Of a DNA stretch of 20,625 nt, positions 13,214 to 19,609 are shown piece after piece. The stretch spans positions 1-20,625 of IMG/VR virus record IMGVR_UViG_3300027734_000375; one strand, written 5' to 3'. The position numbers were made by a program, and so were the translations under genes. The stretch comes from a virus. The first letter of the stretch is position 1. Each line of letters starts with the position of its first letter. A model generated the notes under the pieces. That model ran no database searches. It saw only the letters and a list, made by a program, of their open reading frames with translations, and was not told the DNA's origin.

Positions 13214-13402
13214 ATGCTAGCAAAACACGAAGAAACACAAATTTTGCAAGGAATTGACAATATTATGTTCAACTTGCGTCATGTACCAACAGAAGATGTT
13301 GCGTATTTTTTAGTAAAGTTCGATCCGAAGCTTGCCGACAAGTTGGCAGCTGCAATTGAACAGAATTTTTTCGAAAAAAGTCAAGGAAAATCATATGAGT
13401 GA
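13214..13402 (+). CDS. Small helical protein of unknown function (62 aa)
   Basis: I place the start at ATG 13214, 5 bases after AAGGTG; the open frame extends further upstream but only through the preceding gene. The product is helical (MLAKHEETQILQGIDNIMFN, then LRHVPTEDVAYFLVKFDPKL and ADKLAAAIEQNFF) and without Cys or membrane segment. It follows its upstream neighbour by 7 bases and overlaps the next start by 8 bases. Confidence 0.68.
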   Translation: MLAKHEETQILQGIDNIMFNLRHVPTEDVAYFLVKFDPKLADKLAAAIEQNFFEKSQGKSYE

Positions 13403-13556
13403 TATTGGACATTACATTTGGCTCGATGCCAATGTGCAGGATGCAGAAATTCCTGATTGGAAGCACTTGGATTTAGTAACTCGCAAGTGGGCAGTACTTT
13501 CCTTGCATGAAAAAGATCAGGCCGACTACCAAAAACGCAAGGAATTATACGAATAA
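13395..13556 (+). CDS. Small soluble protein of unknown function (53 aa)
   Basis: AAGGA eight bases before ATG 13395 decides the start; the open frame extends 63 bases upstream within the previous gene. The product has several Trp and His (MSDIGHYIWLDANVQDAEIP, then DWKHLDLVTRKWAVLSLHEK) and a charged C-terminus. No family is recognised. It closes a run of four small genes that share the promoter at 12652. Confidence 0.68.
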   Translation: MSDIGHYIWLDANVQDAEIPDWKHLDLVTRKWAVLSLHEKDQADYQKRKELYE

Positions 13557-13596
13557 TCATTATGTTGCTAAAAAACAACGCTTTTCCCGAAACTAC

Positions 13597-13625
13597 TTGA
13601 CGGTAAGCGATATATAGCGTATAAT
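13597..13625 (+). promoter_or_regulatory. Sigma70-type promoter for the vWA-domain gene
   Basis: TTGACG (13597-13602), a 17-base spacer and TATAAT (13620-13625) are near consensus. The leader GGTTCT, seven bases and CGGAGA (13639-13644) precede ATG 13649. The same arrangement occurs at 12676-12699. Confidence 0.8.
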
Positions 13626-13648
13626 GGTTCTATTAACTCGGAGATTAT

Positions 13649-15790
13649 ATGGAACTTATTCAATCAAAATCACTACTTGCCAAACTTATGGCAACAGAAA
13701 ATCTTATTGTCGAACAACGCAATGTATCAACTGCGTCATTCGATGTCAAAAACCGTGTATTGACGGTACCTGTATTAGACAAAAACATTTCTGGTTACCT
13801 TTATGACCTTTTCATGGGTCACGAAGTTGGCCATGCACTTTACACTCCTCTTGATGGTTTAATTAAAGCTCACGAAGAAAAGATTCCATCTGGCATTATG
13901 AATGTGTGTGAAGATGCTCGTATTGAGAAAAAAGTCAAAAACAAATATCCTGGAATTCGTTCCAGTTTTATCCGTGCGTACAAAGAATTAATTGATAAAG
14001 ATTTCTTTGGTACTGCTGGTACAGACCTTAACGATTTGAACTTTATTGACCGTGTTAACCTTTATACTAAAGGCGGCGCAACACAAGGTATCAAATTTAC
14101 CCCCTATGAGCAAACCCTCGTTCACATGATTGAAGGTACCGAGACCTACGATGATGTGATGAAGGTTGCTCGCCTCGTTTCTGATTACATGAAGAAACAA
14201 GCCGAAGAACATCGAAAAAATCATCCAGAAGAATTTGAAGAAGATGAAGATGGTGATTATGAAGGCATCGATGCCGATGGTTATGATGATTCTGATGAAT
14301 TTGATGAAAATGAAGAAAATCGTCAAGATGGTAATTCTGGCGAAGAATATCCAAATGCAAAAGATGAAGATAAAGATTTAGAATCTGATGGCCATCATGA
14401 AGCTGGTGGTGCCGAAATTTCTGAACACGAAGCGTTAGAAACCAAATCTTATACAGATGAGGCATTCCGTAAGAATGAGAAGAAGTTATATGCTACTGAT
14501 GGTAGTACACATTACTATGGTAACATTCCTAAAATTGACCTTACTGATGCAATTGTACCCCACAAGACTTTATGGAAACGTTTTCGTGTAGATGCTGAAA
14601 ACCCTTACGCATACAAACGGGGTATTGACACCGAGAAGTTTATGAAGTTGCGTAATGATTCTAAGAAAGTTGTTGGTTATCTTGCCAAAGAATTCGAATT
14701 GCGTAAAAATGCCGACCAGCTGAAACGTGCAAGTATTGCCAAAACTGGTGATTTGAATATGAGTAAGATTTATTCTTATCAGTTAACCGATGATATCTTT
14801 AAAAAGATGACAATTGTTCCTGGTGCTAAATCACACGGTCTTGTTATGTTCCTTGACTGGTCTGGTTCTATGTCTAATCACTTAGAAAATACCGTCAAGC
14901 AATTAATCAATTTGGTAATGTTCTGCAAGAAGGTAAATATTCCTTATGATGTATATGCTTTCTCTTGTGAATATGATGAACCGTACCAACAACCTTTAGT
15001 TGAAGGTGATATTGTGATGCATCGGTTCAAATTATTGAATCTGTTATCAAGTAAGATGACTGCGGCTGAATTCACATATGCCGGTTCTGCCTTAGTTCAG
15101 ATGTCCGAGTTACGCCGTGGCTGGAAACCAAACTGGTTCCAAAAAGGCGGTACACCTTTGAATGAAGCTGTTATCTCTGCTATGACGATTGTTCCTGAAT
15201 TTCAGAAACAATATAAGTTACAGATTGTAAATACTGTATTTCTAACTGATGGTGAAGGCCATAGTAATAAAGAAGTATTTTACAAAGATGACAAAGGTAA
15301 TATGAGAGATGGTACAACCAACAAACAGATTGATTATGATGCAATCGATTGGCGGGCTCAACGTAAGATGGTCATTCGTGATCCAATTACTAAACATCAA
15401 GAATTTGTTGATAACGCATACAGTCGTGAGTTGACAGCATCATATATAAAGATGTTGAAGGCAAGAACTAATTGTAACATTGTTGGTTTCTATGTATTGG
15501 CTGGCCGTGAATTGGGTCGTGAACTACATCATTTTTATCCTAACAATTATATGTTACACGATAAAATCAAAGCAGAGTTCCGCAAGAACAAATCATTGAC
15601 TGTTAAGAATGCCGGTTTTGATGAATACTATTTGTTGAAAACTGAAGCATTAGATACTGATGAAGATGTGACTTTTGAAGTGAGAGAGAATGCCACTACC
15701 CGTGGTCTGGTTTCAGCATTTAGTAAGTATGCTGGTAACCGTTTGAATAACCGTGTTGTATTAAATCGTTTTATAGGATTAATATCATGA
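13649..15790 (+). CDS. CobT-like protein: HExxH metalloprotease-like domain plus von Willebrand factor A domain (713 aa)
   Basis: Residues 57-64 read GHEVGHAL, an HExxH zinc motif (H58, E59, H62), followed by NVCEDARIEKK (86-96), whose acidic residues could be the third ligand. Residues about 189-262 are a strongly acidic, low-complexity linker. A vWA domain starts near 397: LDWSGSMS supplies the MIDAS DxSxS (D403, S405, S407), with T502 in GGTPLNE and D534 in FLTDGEGH completing the site. The order resembles phage CobT-like proteins that pair with a CobS-type AAA+ ATPase, and more broadly MoxR/vWA systems. No cobalamin genes or CobS are in this window, so cobalt chelation is unlikely to be its role. 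It has a strong promoter and a good CGGAG binding site. The substrate is unknown. Confidence 0.88.
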   Translation: MELIQSKSLLAKLMATENLIVEQRNVSTASFDVKNRVLTVPVLDKNISGYLYDLFMGHEVGHALYTPLDGLIKAHEEKIPSGIMNVCEDARIEKKVKNKYPGIRSSFIRAYKELIDKDFFGTAGTDLNDLNFIDRVNLYTKGGATQGIKFTPYEQTLVHMIEGTETYDDVMKVARLVSDYMKKQAEEHRKNHPEEFEEDEDGDYEGIDADGYDDSDEFDENEENRQDGNSGEEYPNAKDEDKDLESDGHHEAGGAEISEHEALETKSYTDEAFRKNEKKLYATDGSTHYYGNIPKIDLTDAIVPHKTLWKRFRVDAENPYAYKRGIDTEKFMKLRNDSKKVVGYLAKEFELRKNADQLKRASIAKTGDLNMSKIYSYQLTDDIFKKMTIVPGAKSHGLVMFLDWSGSMSNHLENTVKQLINLVMFCKKVNIPYDVYAFSCEYDEPYQQPLVEGDIVMHRFKLLNLLSSKMTAAEFTYAGSALVQMSELRRGWKPNWFQKGGTPLNEAVISAMTIVPEFQKQYKLQIVNTVFLTDGEGHSNKEVFYKDDKGNMRDGTTNKQIDYDAIDWRAQRKMVIRDPITKHQEFVDNAYSRELTASYIKMLKARTNCNIVGFYVLAGRELGRELHHFYPNNYMLHDKIKAEFRKNKSLTVKNAGFDEYYLLKTEALDTDEDVTFEVRENATTRGLVSAFSKYAGNRLNNRVVLNRFIGLIS

Positions 15791-15990
15791 AAGATATAGC
15801 AACTTTTGTTGGTGAAGCTGGTAAAATTATGGCCGTGATTTATGAAGGCGAAGGCTTTTGGAAAGTAAATTATGGTACATCAGATGCACCATCCTCTTTT
15901 AGTAAAGTGTTTATGACGGAATCTGAAGCAACTGACTTTGCATCGGATTACACAAGTAAAAATTCTAAACCTACTTTTTTGAATGAATAA
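15787..15990 (+). CDS. Small protein of unknown function (67 aa)
   Basis: The ATG overlaps the stop of the vWA gene (ATGA), with AGGATT upstream as binding site. The product reads MKDIATFVGEAGKIMAVIYE, then GEGFWKVNYGTSDAPSSF and ESEATDFASDYTS, suggesting a small beta-rich fold. It has no Cys, membrane segment or motif. Coupling to the vWA gene suggests co-expression, possibly partnership. Confidence 0.72.
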   Translation: MKDIATFVGEAGKIMAVIYEGEGFWKVNYGTSDAPSSFSKVFMTESEATDFASDYTSKNSKPTFLNE

Positions 15991-16258
15991 GATGGAATAT
16001 GTTGAAGCGGATGATTTTAATCCCAAGAAGATATATGACGATTTGATTGACCGTGCAAAACAGGCAAAAGAATGGTTTGTATATTGTTATATTGAAGAAG
16101 AATGGATGCCAAGAGGAGAAGCATTACCTTTTGACCTCATCATTAAAGACGGAGTATTTACCTGCCGTGTAGTCTGTACCACTTATACAGAAGCGCAGAC
16201 TATCGTAGCCAATACTCTACCCGTAATTAGATTTATAGAAGATCCCAATGAAAGATAA
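15983..16258 (+). CDS. Unknown acidic protein (91 aa)
   Basis: The frame starts at ATG 15983, overlapping the previous gene by 8 bases; ATG 15992 is an alternative and neither has a clear binding site. The product has an acidic, aromatic first half (DDFNPKKIYDDLIDRAKQAK, then EWFVYCYIEEEWMPRGE) and a beta-type second half (LIIKDGVFTCRVVCTTYTEA) with three cysteines in all. No family is recognised. It overlaps the MazG-like gene by 11 bases. Confidence 0.7.
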   Translation: MNKMEYVEADDFNPKKIYDDLIDRAKQAKEWFVYCYIEEEWMPRGEALPFDLIIKDGVFTCRVVCTTYTEAQTIVANTLPVIRFIEDPNER

Positions 16259-16523
16259 AGTTAGAGAAGCATTAATTATAACACAAGAAGAATGTGCTGA
16301 AGTAATTCAGGCAGTATCCAAAGTCATGAGATTTGGATTTGATTCTTGTTACCCAACCGAAGATTCTGCCTCAACCAAAGAATGTCTAGATATGGAACTT
16401 GGCCAATTACTTTGTATGATTGGTATTCTCGTAGACCAAGGTGTGGTAGATGAGAGCGCCATGATGGAAGCCATGGAAGCCAAAAAGATTAAACTAGAAA
16501 CTTGGTCAGATATTTTTAAATAA
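16248..16523 (+). CDS. MazG-like nucleotide pyrophosphohydrolase
   Basis: The 91-residue all-helical protein has the magnesium-binding pattern of the MazG/dUTPase-like family: EECAE (E14, E15, E18) and, 26 residues later, ECLD (E45, D48), giving EExxE...ExxD. The context QEECAEVIQAVSKVMRFG is typical of single-domain phage MazG proteins. Such enzymes hydrolyse non-canonical or surplus (d)NTPs to monophosphates and pyrophosphate; an effect on host ppGpp has been proposed for some phage members. It fits the nucleotide-metabolism theme of the phage. It overlaps both neighbours (11 bases upstream, 1 base downstream). Confidence 0.88.
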   Translation: MKDKVREALIITQEECAEVIQAVSKVMRFGFDSCYPTEDSASTKECLDMELGQLLCMIGILVDQGVVDESAMMEAMEAKKIKLETWSDIFK

Positions 16524-16645
16524 TGGATATCAACCAATTAATTGCTTTCCTACATAGAGTATACGTTTGGATTCCTAAAAATAATGCCATGCGTACCGAA
16601 TTAGAGAATGTTATTAACCAATTAAAATCACAGAGACCACAATAA
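16523..16645 (+). CDS. Very small protein of unknown function (40 aa)
   Basis: The ATG overlaps the mazG stop (TAATG) and its own stop overlaps the next ATG in the same way. The product reads MDINQLIAFLHRVYVWIPKN, then NAMRTELENVINQLKSQRPQ: an amphipathic helix and a charged helix. The double overlap in a compact operon is the main evidence that it is translated. Confidence 0.6.
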   Translation: MDINQLIAFLHRVYVWIPKNNAMRTELENVINQLKSQRPQ

Positions 16646-16860
16646 TGGAAGCCCTAAAGATAACCGGTTTCATTATGTTACTTGCCGTAGCCTACGCTGT
16701 GGTAAATGACAATGATTACCATGATAAATTTGACAAACACCTCACAGTCCGTTATAATTGTGAGATGTTAATAGGTGGTTGGCATCCTGATGTTCCACCA
16801 CAAGTAATCGAAGAATGTAGAAAAGCCAACCGAAGAGAAGTGATTACTTATAAAGATTAA
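16645..16860 (+). CDS. Small membrane-anchored or secreted protein (71 aa)
   Basis: An N-terminal hydrophobic segment (MEALKITGFIMLLAVAYAVV, about residues 5-20) could be a signal anchor or a signal peptide cleaved after AYA. The rest is charged with two Cys (YNCEMLIGGWHPD, then PQVIEECRKANRREV). It is the last gene of the vWA/MazG operon and converges with a minus-strand gene, overlapping it tail to tail by 4 bases. Confidence 0.7.
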   Translation: MEALKITGFIMLLAVAYAVVNDNDYHDKFDKHLTVRYNCEMLIGGWHPDVPPQVIEECRKANRREVITYKD

Positions 16861-16973
16861 CTTCTGTAAAGTGCCTGAGCTTCTTTGTACTTACCGTTAC
16901 GAGATAGTTCAGCTGCATACTTGGCTTTACCCATTGCGCAGAAAAAAGAATAGATAGTGTTTAGAAAGTTCAT
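16857..16973 (-). CDS. 38-residue conserved-type small protein on the minus strand
   Basis: Read on the minus strand, ATG (complement of 16971-16973) is preceded by AAGGA at a proper distance, a strong binding site. The product is MNFLNTIYSFFCAMGKAKYA, then AELSRNGKYKEAQALYRS: a hydrophobic first third and a TPR-like helix (AAELSRNGKYKEAQAL). I recall similar tiny proteins in aquatic T4-like phages. It is the only minus-strand gene supported in the window. The plus strand here has no open frame of its own. Confidence 0.72.
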   Translation of the reverse strand: MNFLNTIYSFFCAMGKAKYAAELSRNGKYKEAQALYRS

Positions 16974-17034
16974 TGTAAATCCTTATTAGTGTTTATACTA
17001 ATATATAGGTACCAGAATGTTACAGGAGAATGAC
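16974..17034. promoter_or_regulatory. Divergent control region with inverted repeat
   Basis: These 61 bases separate a minus-strand gene from a plus-strand gene. ATTAGT and ACTAAT (16985-17002) flank GTTTAT as a 6-bp inverted repeat, and TATACTAATATATAGG is promoter-like on either strand, but no clear -35/-10 pair is seen. AGGAG at 17024-17028 serves the gene at 17035. Confidence 0.5.
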
Positions 17035-17247
17035 ATGACAACATTTACAACCGAAGATAGATTGAGCGCCATGCCTAGGGAAAATATTCCAAGAAGTAGG
17101 ACTATTATTAAGTTAATGAATATTGCTGATGATTGCCATAGAGCAGTTAAAGACTTAAATGATCCAGACCTTGAAATGAGATTGAAACTGGTGGCTAATC
17201 TGGTTGCTGGTATTCTGAATGATTACCATGACAGGACTCCTAAATGA
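17035..17247 (+). CDS. Small soluble protein of unknown function (70 aa)
   Basis: The AGGAG at 17024-17028 decides the start at ATG 17035; the open frame begins 18 bases earlier but that start would lie before the binding site. The product is charged and helical (MTTFTTEDRLSAMPRENIPR, then IIKLMNIADDCHRAVKDLN and MRLKLVANLVAGILNDYHD). No motif is recognised. It overlaps the next gene by 4 bases. Confidence 0.72.
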   Translation: MTTFTTEDRLSAMPRENIPRSRTIIKLMNIADDCHRAVKDLNDPDLEMRLKLVANLVAGILNDYHDRTPK

Positions 17248-17414
17248 ACCAGTTGGAACTCGATATAGATTTTCAACCACTCACCGAACAGATTGAGTTA
17301 GACTTAGAATACGGACCAACACACTTCCATTTCAGAGTACAAGGAATTGCTGGTACTATTTCAATGCATATCTTAGGCTCTATACACGAATATAAAGAAC
17401 CACCTACCTATTAA
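17244..17414 (+). CDS. Small acidic protein of unknown function (56 aa)
   Basis: The ATG overlaps the previous stop (ATGA). The product reads MNQLELDIDFQPLTEQIELD, then LEYGPTHFHFRVQGIAGTIS and HILGSIHEYKEPPTY, with alternating hydrophobic residues that suggest a beta-sheet fold. It has no Cys, membrane segment or known motif. Coupling supports translation. Confidence 0.62.
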   Translation: MNQLELDIDFQPLTEQIELDLEYGPTHFHFRVQGIAGTISMHILGSIHEYKEPPTY

Positions 17415-17430
17415 ATTGGAAACAAACATA

Positions 17431-17658
17431 ATGCGAAACGTAAAATCGAAACTGGCCGGCCTAGTCCTTCTCACACTTCTGGTTTTTGCCAGCGCTTCCG
17501 GGGTCTATGCGTATATTGGTAAACCTTATATTTTCACTATAACCGAGGATAGTATTCTTTGTAAGCCTCAAAAGAATTCCTCAGAGGATCTGTGGGATTG
17601 CCAAGATTATCACGGTAACGTAATTAAGAATCTGGCCATTTCTATCTTTATCGACTAA
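17431..17658 (+). CDS. Small secreted protein with signal peptide (75 aa)
   Basis: I choose ATG 17431 over a TTG 15 bases upstream. Residues 1-27 form a signal peptide (basic RNVKSKLAG, hydrophobic LVLLTLLVFASASG, then VYA before YIG). The mature part of about 48 residues has two Cys (SILCKPQKNSSEDLWDCQDY) that could pair in the periplasm. The gene starts 16 bases after the previous stop and ends 1 base before the next start. The function is unknown; its setting among other envelope proteins suggests action at the cell surface. Confidence 0.7.
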   Translation: MRNVKSKLAGLVLLTLLVFASASGVYAYIGKPYIFTITEDSILCKPQKNSSEDLWDCQDYHGNVIKNLAISIFID

Positions 17659-17659
17659 T

Positions 17660-17920
17660 ATGAAAATCGAAAGAACCTGGATTCCTGGTGGCCTTCCCAA
17701 TTTATACTACTACGTTAACCAGACAGGTAGAATTATCGCTGAAACGACTATCACCGGTACTGGTAACTCTAGTAAGTATTCTTGTATAGTTTATCCCAAC
17801 CCTAGAGATAGTGAAACCTTAGGAATGTATATTAGTTCCGAAAAGGCCAAAGAAGCCATAGAATATTACTGGTATGAATCAGATAGTGTATATGATACTT
17901 CTAATAATGTACTCGAATGA
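17660..17920 (+). CDS. Unknown protein, beta-rich (86 aa)
   Basis: The product starts MKIERTWIPGGLPNLYYYVN, continues QTGRIIAETTITGTGNSSKY and ends EKAKEAIEYYWYESDSVYDT. It combines a strand-rich N-terminal part with a C-terminal helix like a small domain seen in phage proteins of unknown role; the helix ISSEKAKEAIEYYW is reminiscent of the helix AKAAVE in short hypothetical proteins that carry a KxxxE pattern. There is no membrane segment. It overlaps the next gene by 4 bases. Confidence 0.68.
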   Translation: MKIERTWIPGGLPNLYYYVNQTGRIIAETTITGTGNSSKYSCIVYPNPRDSETLGMYISSEKAKEAIEYYWYESDSVYDTSNNVLE

Positions 17921-18087
17921 TTCTGAAGAAAAGGAATACTCAGACTGCTCGATGGGACCATGAAAATAATAAATGGTTAGTAGGCACTCTGGAGTATCAA
18001 TGGTTGGACATGAAGAATAAACCTATTAGTAACTGGATGAATCTCGATGATGCCTTAGTATGGATACAAGAATACGATAGTAAATAA
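17917..18087 (+). CDS. Small protein of unknown function (56 aa)
   Basis: The ATG overlaps the previous stop (ATGA). The product has a basic start and several Trp (MILKKRNTQTARWDHENNKW, then LVGTLEYQWLDMKNKPISNW) and ends in a short helix. No motif is recognised. It may share ancestry with its upstream neighbour, since both combine a strand-rich start with a short aromatic C-terminal helix, but this is only an impression. Confidence 0.6.
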   Translation: MILKKRNTQTARWDHENNKWLVGTLEYQWLDMKNKPISNWMNLDDALVWIQEYDSK

Positions 18088-18095
18088 ATAACTGT

Positions 18096-18329
18096 ATGAA
18101 ACTAGGAAGATTACAGTTATTCTATTACACTAAGATATTACTGAAATATTTACCAGCACCACTATTCCTAGTAGGGTTTATACACAGTATATACTCACCA
18201 CCTTTAATGTGTGGTACTGATTTATCAATGACCCTTATGTGGTTAATCATGGCATTAGCTCATTTAACACCTTATGTAAAATTATGGGAAATATGTGGTT
18301 GTCCAAAAGGATGTAGACACGACCACTAA
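18096..18329 (+). CDS. Small membrane protein with two predicted segments (77 aa)
   Basis: Hydrophobic segments are at about residues 16-33 (LKYLPAPLFLVGFIHSIY) and 42-62 (LSMTLMWLIMALAHLTPYVK). The C-terminus is Cys/His-rich (WEICGCPKGCRHDH, four to five possible metal ligands). The start has no strong binding site (TAACTGT before ATG). It lies between an unknown soluble protein and a lipoprotein, and could be part of an envelope-altering cluster. The metal-binding idea is inference from residue content only. Confidence 0.65.
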   Translation: MKLGRLQLFYYTKILLKYLPAPLFLVGFIHSIYSPPLMCGTDLSMTLMWLIMALAHLTPYVKLWEICGCPKGCRHDH

Positions 18330-18335
18330 TACATT

Positions 18336-18626
18336 ATGAAGATTTTTTATATTATGATTTCTGTGATACCAGCACTCCTTTCCGGATGCGCTGTAATAAC
18401 TCAATACCCAACGACCATAGTATCCACAGCGATTTGGGGTACGACTGGTAAATCCACTACTGACCATGCTTTGAGTTTCGTTACTGGCAAGGACTGTGTG
18501 ACCATGCGGGTATTCTCTTCATATGCCAATGAGTATGTCTGTGAGGACCTTGTGGAAGAATCACCGGTGTATAAACTCCGTGGACTAGACAGATTGGCTC
18601 TGGTTCCTATCCAGGAAAAAAATTAG
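18336..18626 (+). CDS. Outer- or inner-membrane lipoprotein (96 aa)
   Basis: The N-terminus MKIFYIMISVIPALLSGCAV ends in a lipobox (L15-S-G-C18), so the mature protein should be lipidated at C18. Ala at +2 would favour outer-membrane sorting in enteric-type hosts. The mature part includes WGTTGKSTTDHALSFVTGKD, then C54, and a second Cys (C69 in YVCEDL). I recall this TGKS..DHALS..TGKDC pattern in short chromosomal lipoproteins of Proteobacteria. A 60-base row of the gene is about 47% GC by hand count, higher than the AT-rich tail that follows. Phage lipoproteins often block superinfection; that role is inference here. Confidence 0.75.
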   Translation: MKIFYIMISVIPALLSGCAVITQYPTTIVSTAIWGTTGKSTTDHALSFVTGKDCVTMRVFSSYANEYVCEDLVEESPVYKLRGLDRLALVPIQEKN

Positions 18627-18702
18627 GAATCACGAAACCCCTCCAGGAAATTTTCTATTTCCTCAAAAAATCACCGTGTGAAAAAGTTACTGAACTCTTG
18701 GT

Positions 18703-18731
18703 TTGACCAGGTGGCGCTTTTTTATTATACT
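18703..18731 (+). promoter_or_regulatory. Sigma70-type promoter, first of three
   Basis: TTGACC (18703-18708), a 17-base spacer and TATACT (18726-18731). Confidence 0.6.
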
Positions 18732-18828
18732 GCTCATACCAGGTCTGCGCTCCCAGTCGATTTTCTGTATCTCTCCGCCTTACCCCCTCTAGCGCTGTAC
18801 TATCAATTTCAGAGCGCCTCAATAATAC

Positions 18829-18858
18829 TTGACCAAAATGCTACAGTATTATTATCAA
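18829..18858 (+). promoter_or_regulatory. Possible sigma70-type promoter, second of three
   Basis: TTGACC (18829-18834) is followed by AT-rich sequence with TTATCA or TATCAA at 17-18 bases spacing. The -10 box is poor, so this is the weakest of the three. Confidence 0.35.
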
Positions 18859-18893
18859 TATAATCAATAGCATACCGCATCAAAAATGAGCGC

Positions 18894-18921
18894 TTGACTC
18901 TTTTCTGGAATCGTGTATAAT
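18894..18921 (+). promoter_or_regulatory. Strong sigma70-type promoter, third of three
   Basis: TTGACT (18894-18899), a 16-base spacer and TATAAT (18916-18921). It lies about 64 bases before the start at 18985 and rules out an upstream GTG at 18913 as the gene start. Confidence 0.75.
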
Positions 18922-18984
18922 AATAAAATCGAATCTGCGCACGATTATTGCGCTTTATTATGTATTATTATTATTGAGTATTAT

Positions 18985-19305
18985 ATGAATATAGAAAATT
19001 TATCATTATCAGAATTAAAACACTTATTATATGCTGTTAATCGTGATATTAAAATCGCTAAAGAAAAAGCAGATATTATACCGTCCGAATATGATATTTG
19101 TAATGATATTGCTAAACGATTTACTAATAAGCAATATGATAAACCAGTAGAGAATAAGCGTATTAAGCAAGATATTCAAATCCAGAAAGATATTCTCGAT
19201 TATCTTAATAGTGGCAATCATATTATCTGCCATTATGCTAGAAAATCAAAGAGAAAACCAGTAAAAGCATTAACTGTATTATCAACCAAAATCGTATCAC
19301 TTTAA
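18985..19305 (+). CDS. Unknown helical protein (106 aa), first gene of AT-rich array
   Basis: I start at ATG 18985, because the longer frame from GTG 18913 would begin before the -10 box of the promoter. The product is Lys/Ile-rich and helical (MNIENLSLSELKHLLYAVNR, then DIKIAKEKADIIPSEYDICN) with a basic C-terminus (CHYARKSKRKPVKALTVLST). A nucleic-acid binding role is possible from charge alone. Codons are strongly AT-biased (TTA, ATT, TAT) compared with the left part of the window. No binding site better than TTGAGTATTAT is present. Confidence 0.65.
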   Translation: MNIENLSLSELKHLLYAVNRDIKIAKEKADIIPSEYDICNDIAKRFTNKQYDKPVENKRIKQDIQIQKDILDYLNSGNHIICHYARKSKRKPVKALTVLSTKIVSL

Positions 19306-19327
19306 TATTAAACTAAAAGGAAATTAT

Positions 19328-19546
19328 ATGTTATTAATCGACACCATTCAAGCATTATCATTATCAGATAAAAAAGCATTAGTTAAAACAATCCGTTCTA
19401 TTATCTCTGAGGAAGTAAAAGATAAAAAGATAATGGCAGTATTTGCAAAACAAGCAAAAGAAAATGAAAAGAAAGCGAAAATCGAAGCGCAAATAAAAGC
19501 TGCTCAAGATAAACTAGCGAAATTAACTGCTAAATTGGCAAGTTAA
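19328..19546 (+). CDS. Small Lys/Ala-rich coiled-coil protein (72 aa)
   Basis: AAAAGGAAATTAT gives a good binding site before ATG 19328. Residues 1-30 (MLLIDTIQALSLSDKKALVK, then TIRSIISEEV) look like a short globular or membrane-surface helix pair, and residues 35-72 are a regular coiled coil (KQAKENEKKAKIEAQIKAAQ, then DKLAKLTAKLAS). It has no Cys or motif. It could oligomerise; the function is unknown. Confidence 0.7.
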   Translation: MLLIDTIQALSLSDKKALVKTIRSIISEEVKDKKIMAVFAKQAKENEKKAKIEAQIKAAQDKLAKLTAKLAS

Positions 19547-19565
19547 TAGTGCTTATAATATGCTT

Positions 19566-19574
19566 TGAGATAAT
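19566..19574 (+). promoter_or_regulatory. Possible extended -10 element (TGAGATAAT)
   Basis: The 9-mer TGAGATAAT is identical to the extended -10 of the promoter at 12652 and to a second copy at 19958. It lies 49 bases before the next start. No -35 box is seen. Confidence 0.3.
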
Positions 19575-19584
19575 CAGAGTATAT

Positions 19585-19609
19585 TAGTAAGTATTATTAC
19601 CACTTATTA
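19585..19609 (+). repeat. Hairpin upstream of a small gene
   Basis: An 8-bp stem with one G-U pair (19585-19592 with 19602-19609) encloses a 9-base loop (ATTATTACC). It sits just before the binding site (GAAAGAGAAA) of the gene at 19623 and resembles the hairpin at 20581. Confidence 0.45.

Larger units (their letters stand above)
18627..18984 (+). other. Gene-free control region with several promoter-like sites
   Basis: No supported gene lies in these 358 bases. A GTG-initiated frame (18678-18863) has no binding site and spans two promoter-like sites, so I do not call it. AGGAAA and TTTCCT (about 18649-18667) form a small hairpin shortly after the lipoprotein stop, without a U-tract. The words AGCGCT and GAGCGC recur around the promoters. 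It looks like a promoter array feeding the AT-rich small-gene region; a small RNA is possible but no fold was recognised. Confidence 0.6.

Noticed and set aside
13988-14465. Minus-strand frames opposite the acidic linker of the vWA protein
   Set aside because: Ile/Phe- and His-rich products come from reading GAA/GAT repeats backwards; no start signal.
13649-15790. Cobaltochelatase function for the CobT-like protein
   Set aside because: The similarity is to the vWA/metal-site architecture only; no cobalamin pathway gene or CobS is present in the window.
16861-17034. Possible tRNA or structured RNA between the convergent genes
   Set aside because: No cloverleaf could be drawn; the stretch is explained by the minus-strand gene and its control region.
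18438-18461. GTTGKST in the lipoprotein as a Walker A P-loop
   Set aside because: The spacing does not fit GxxxxGK[ST], and the protein is a 78-residue mature lipoprotein with no Walker B.
18678-18863. GTG-initiated open frame of 61 codons with hydrophobic stretches
   Set aside because: No ribosome binding site, unusual composition, and two promoter-like sites lie inside it; treated as non-coding.
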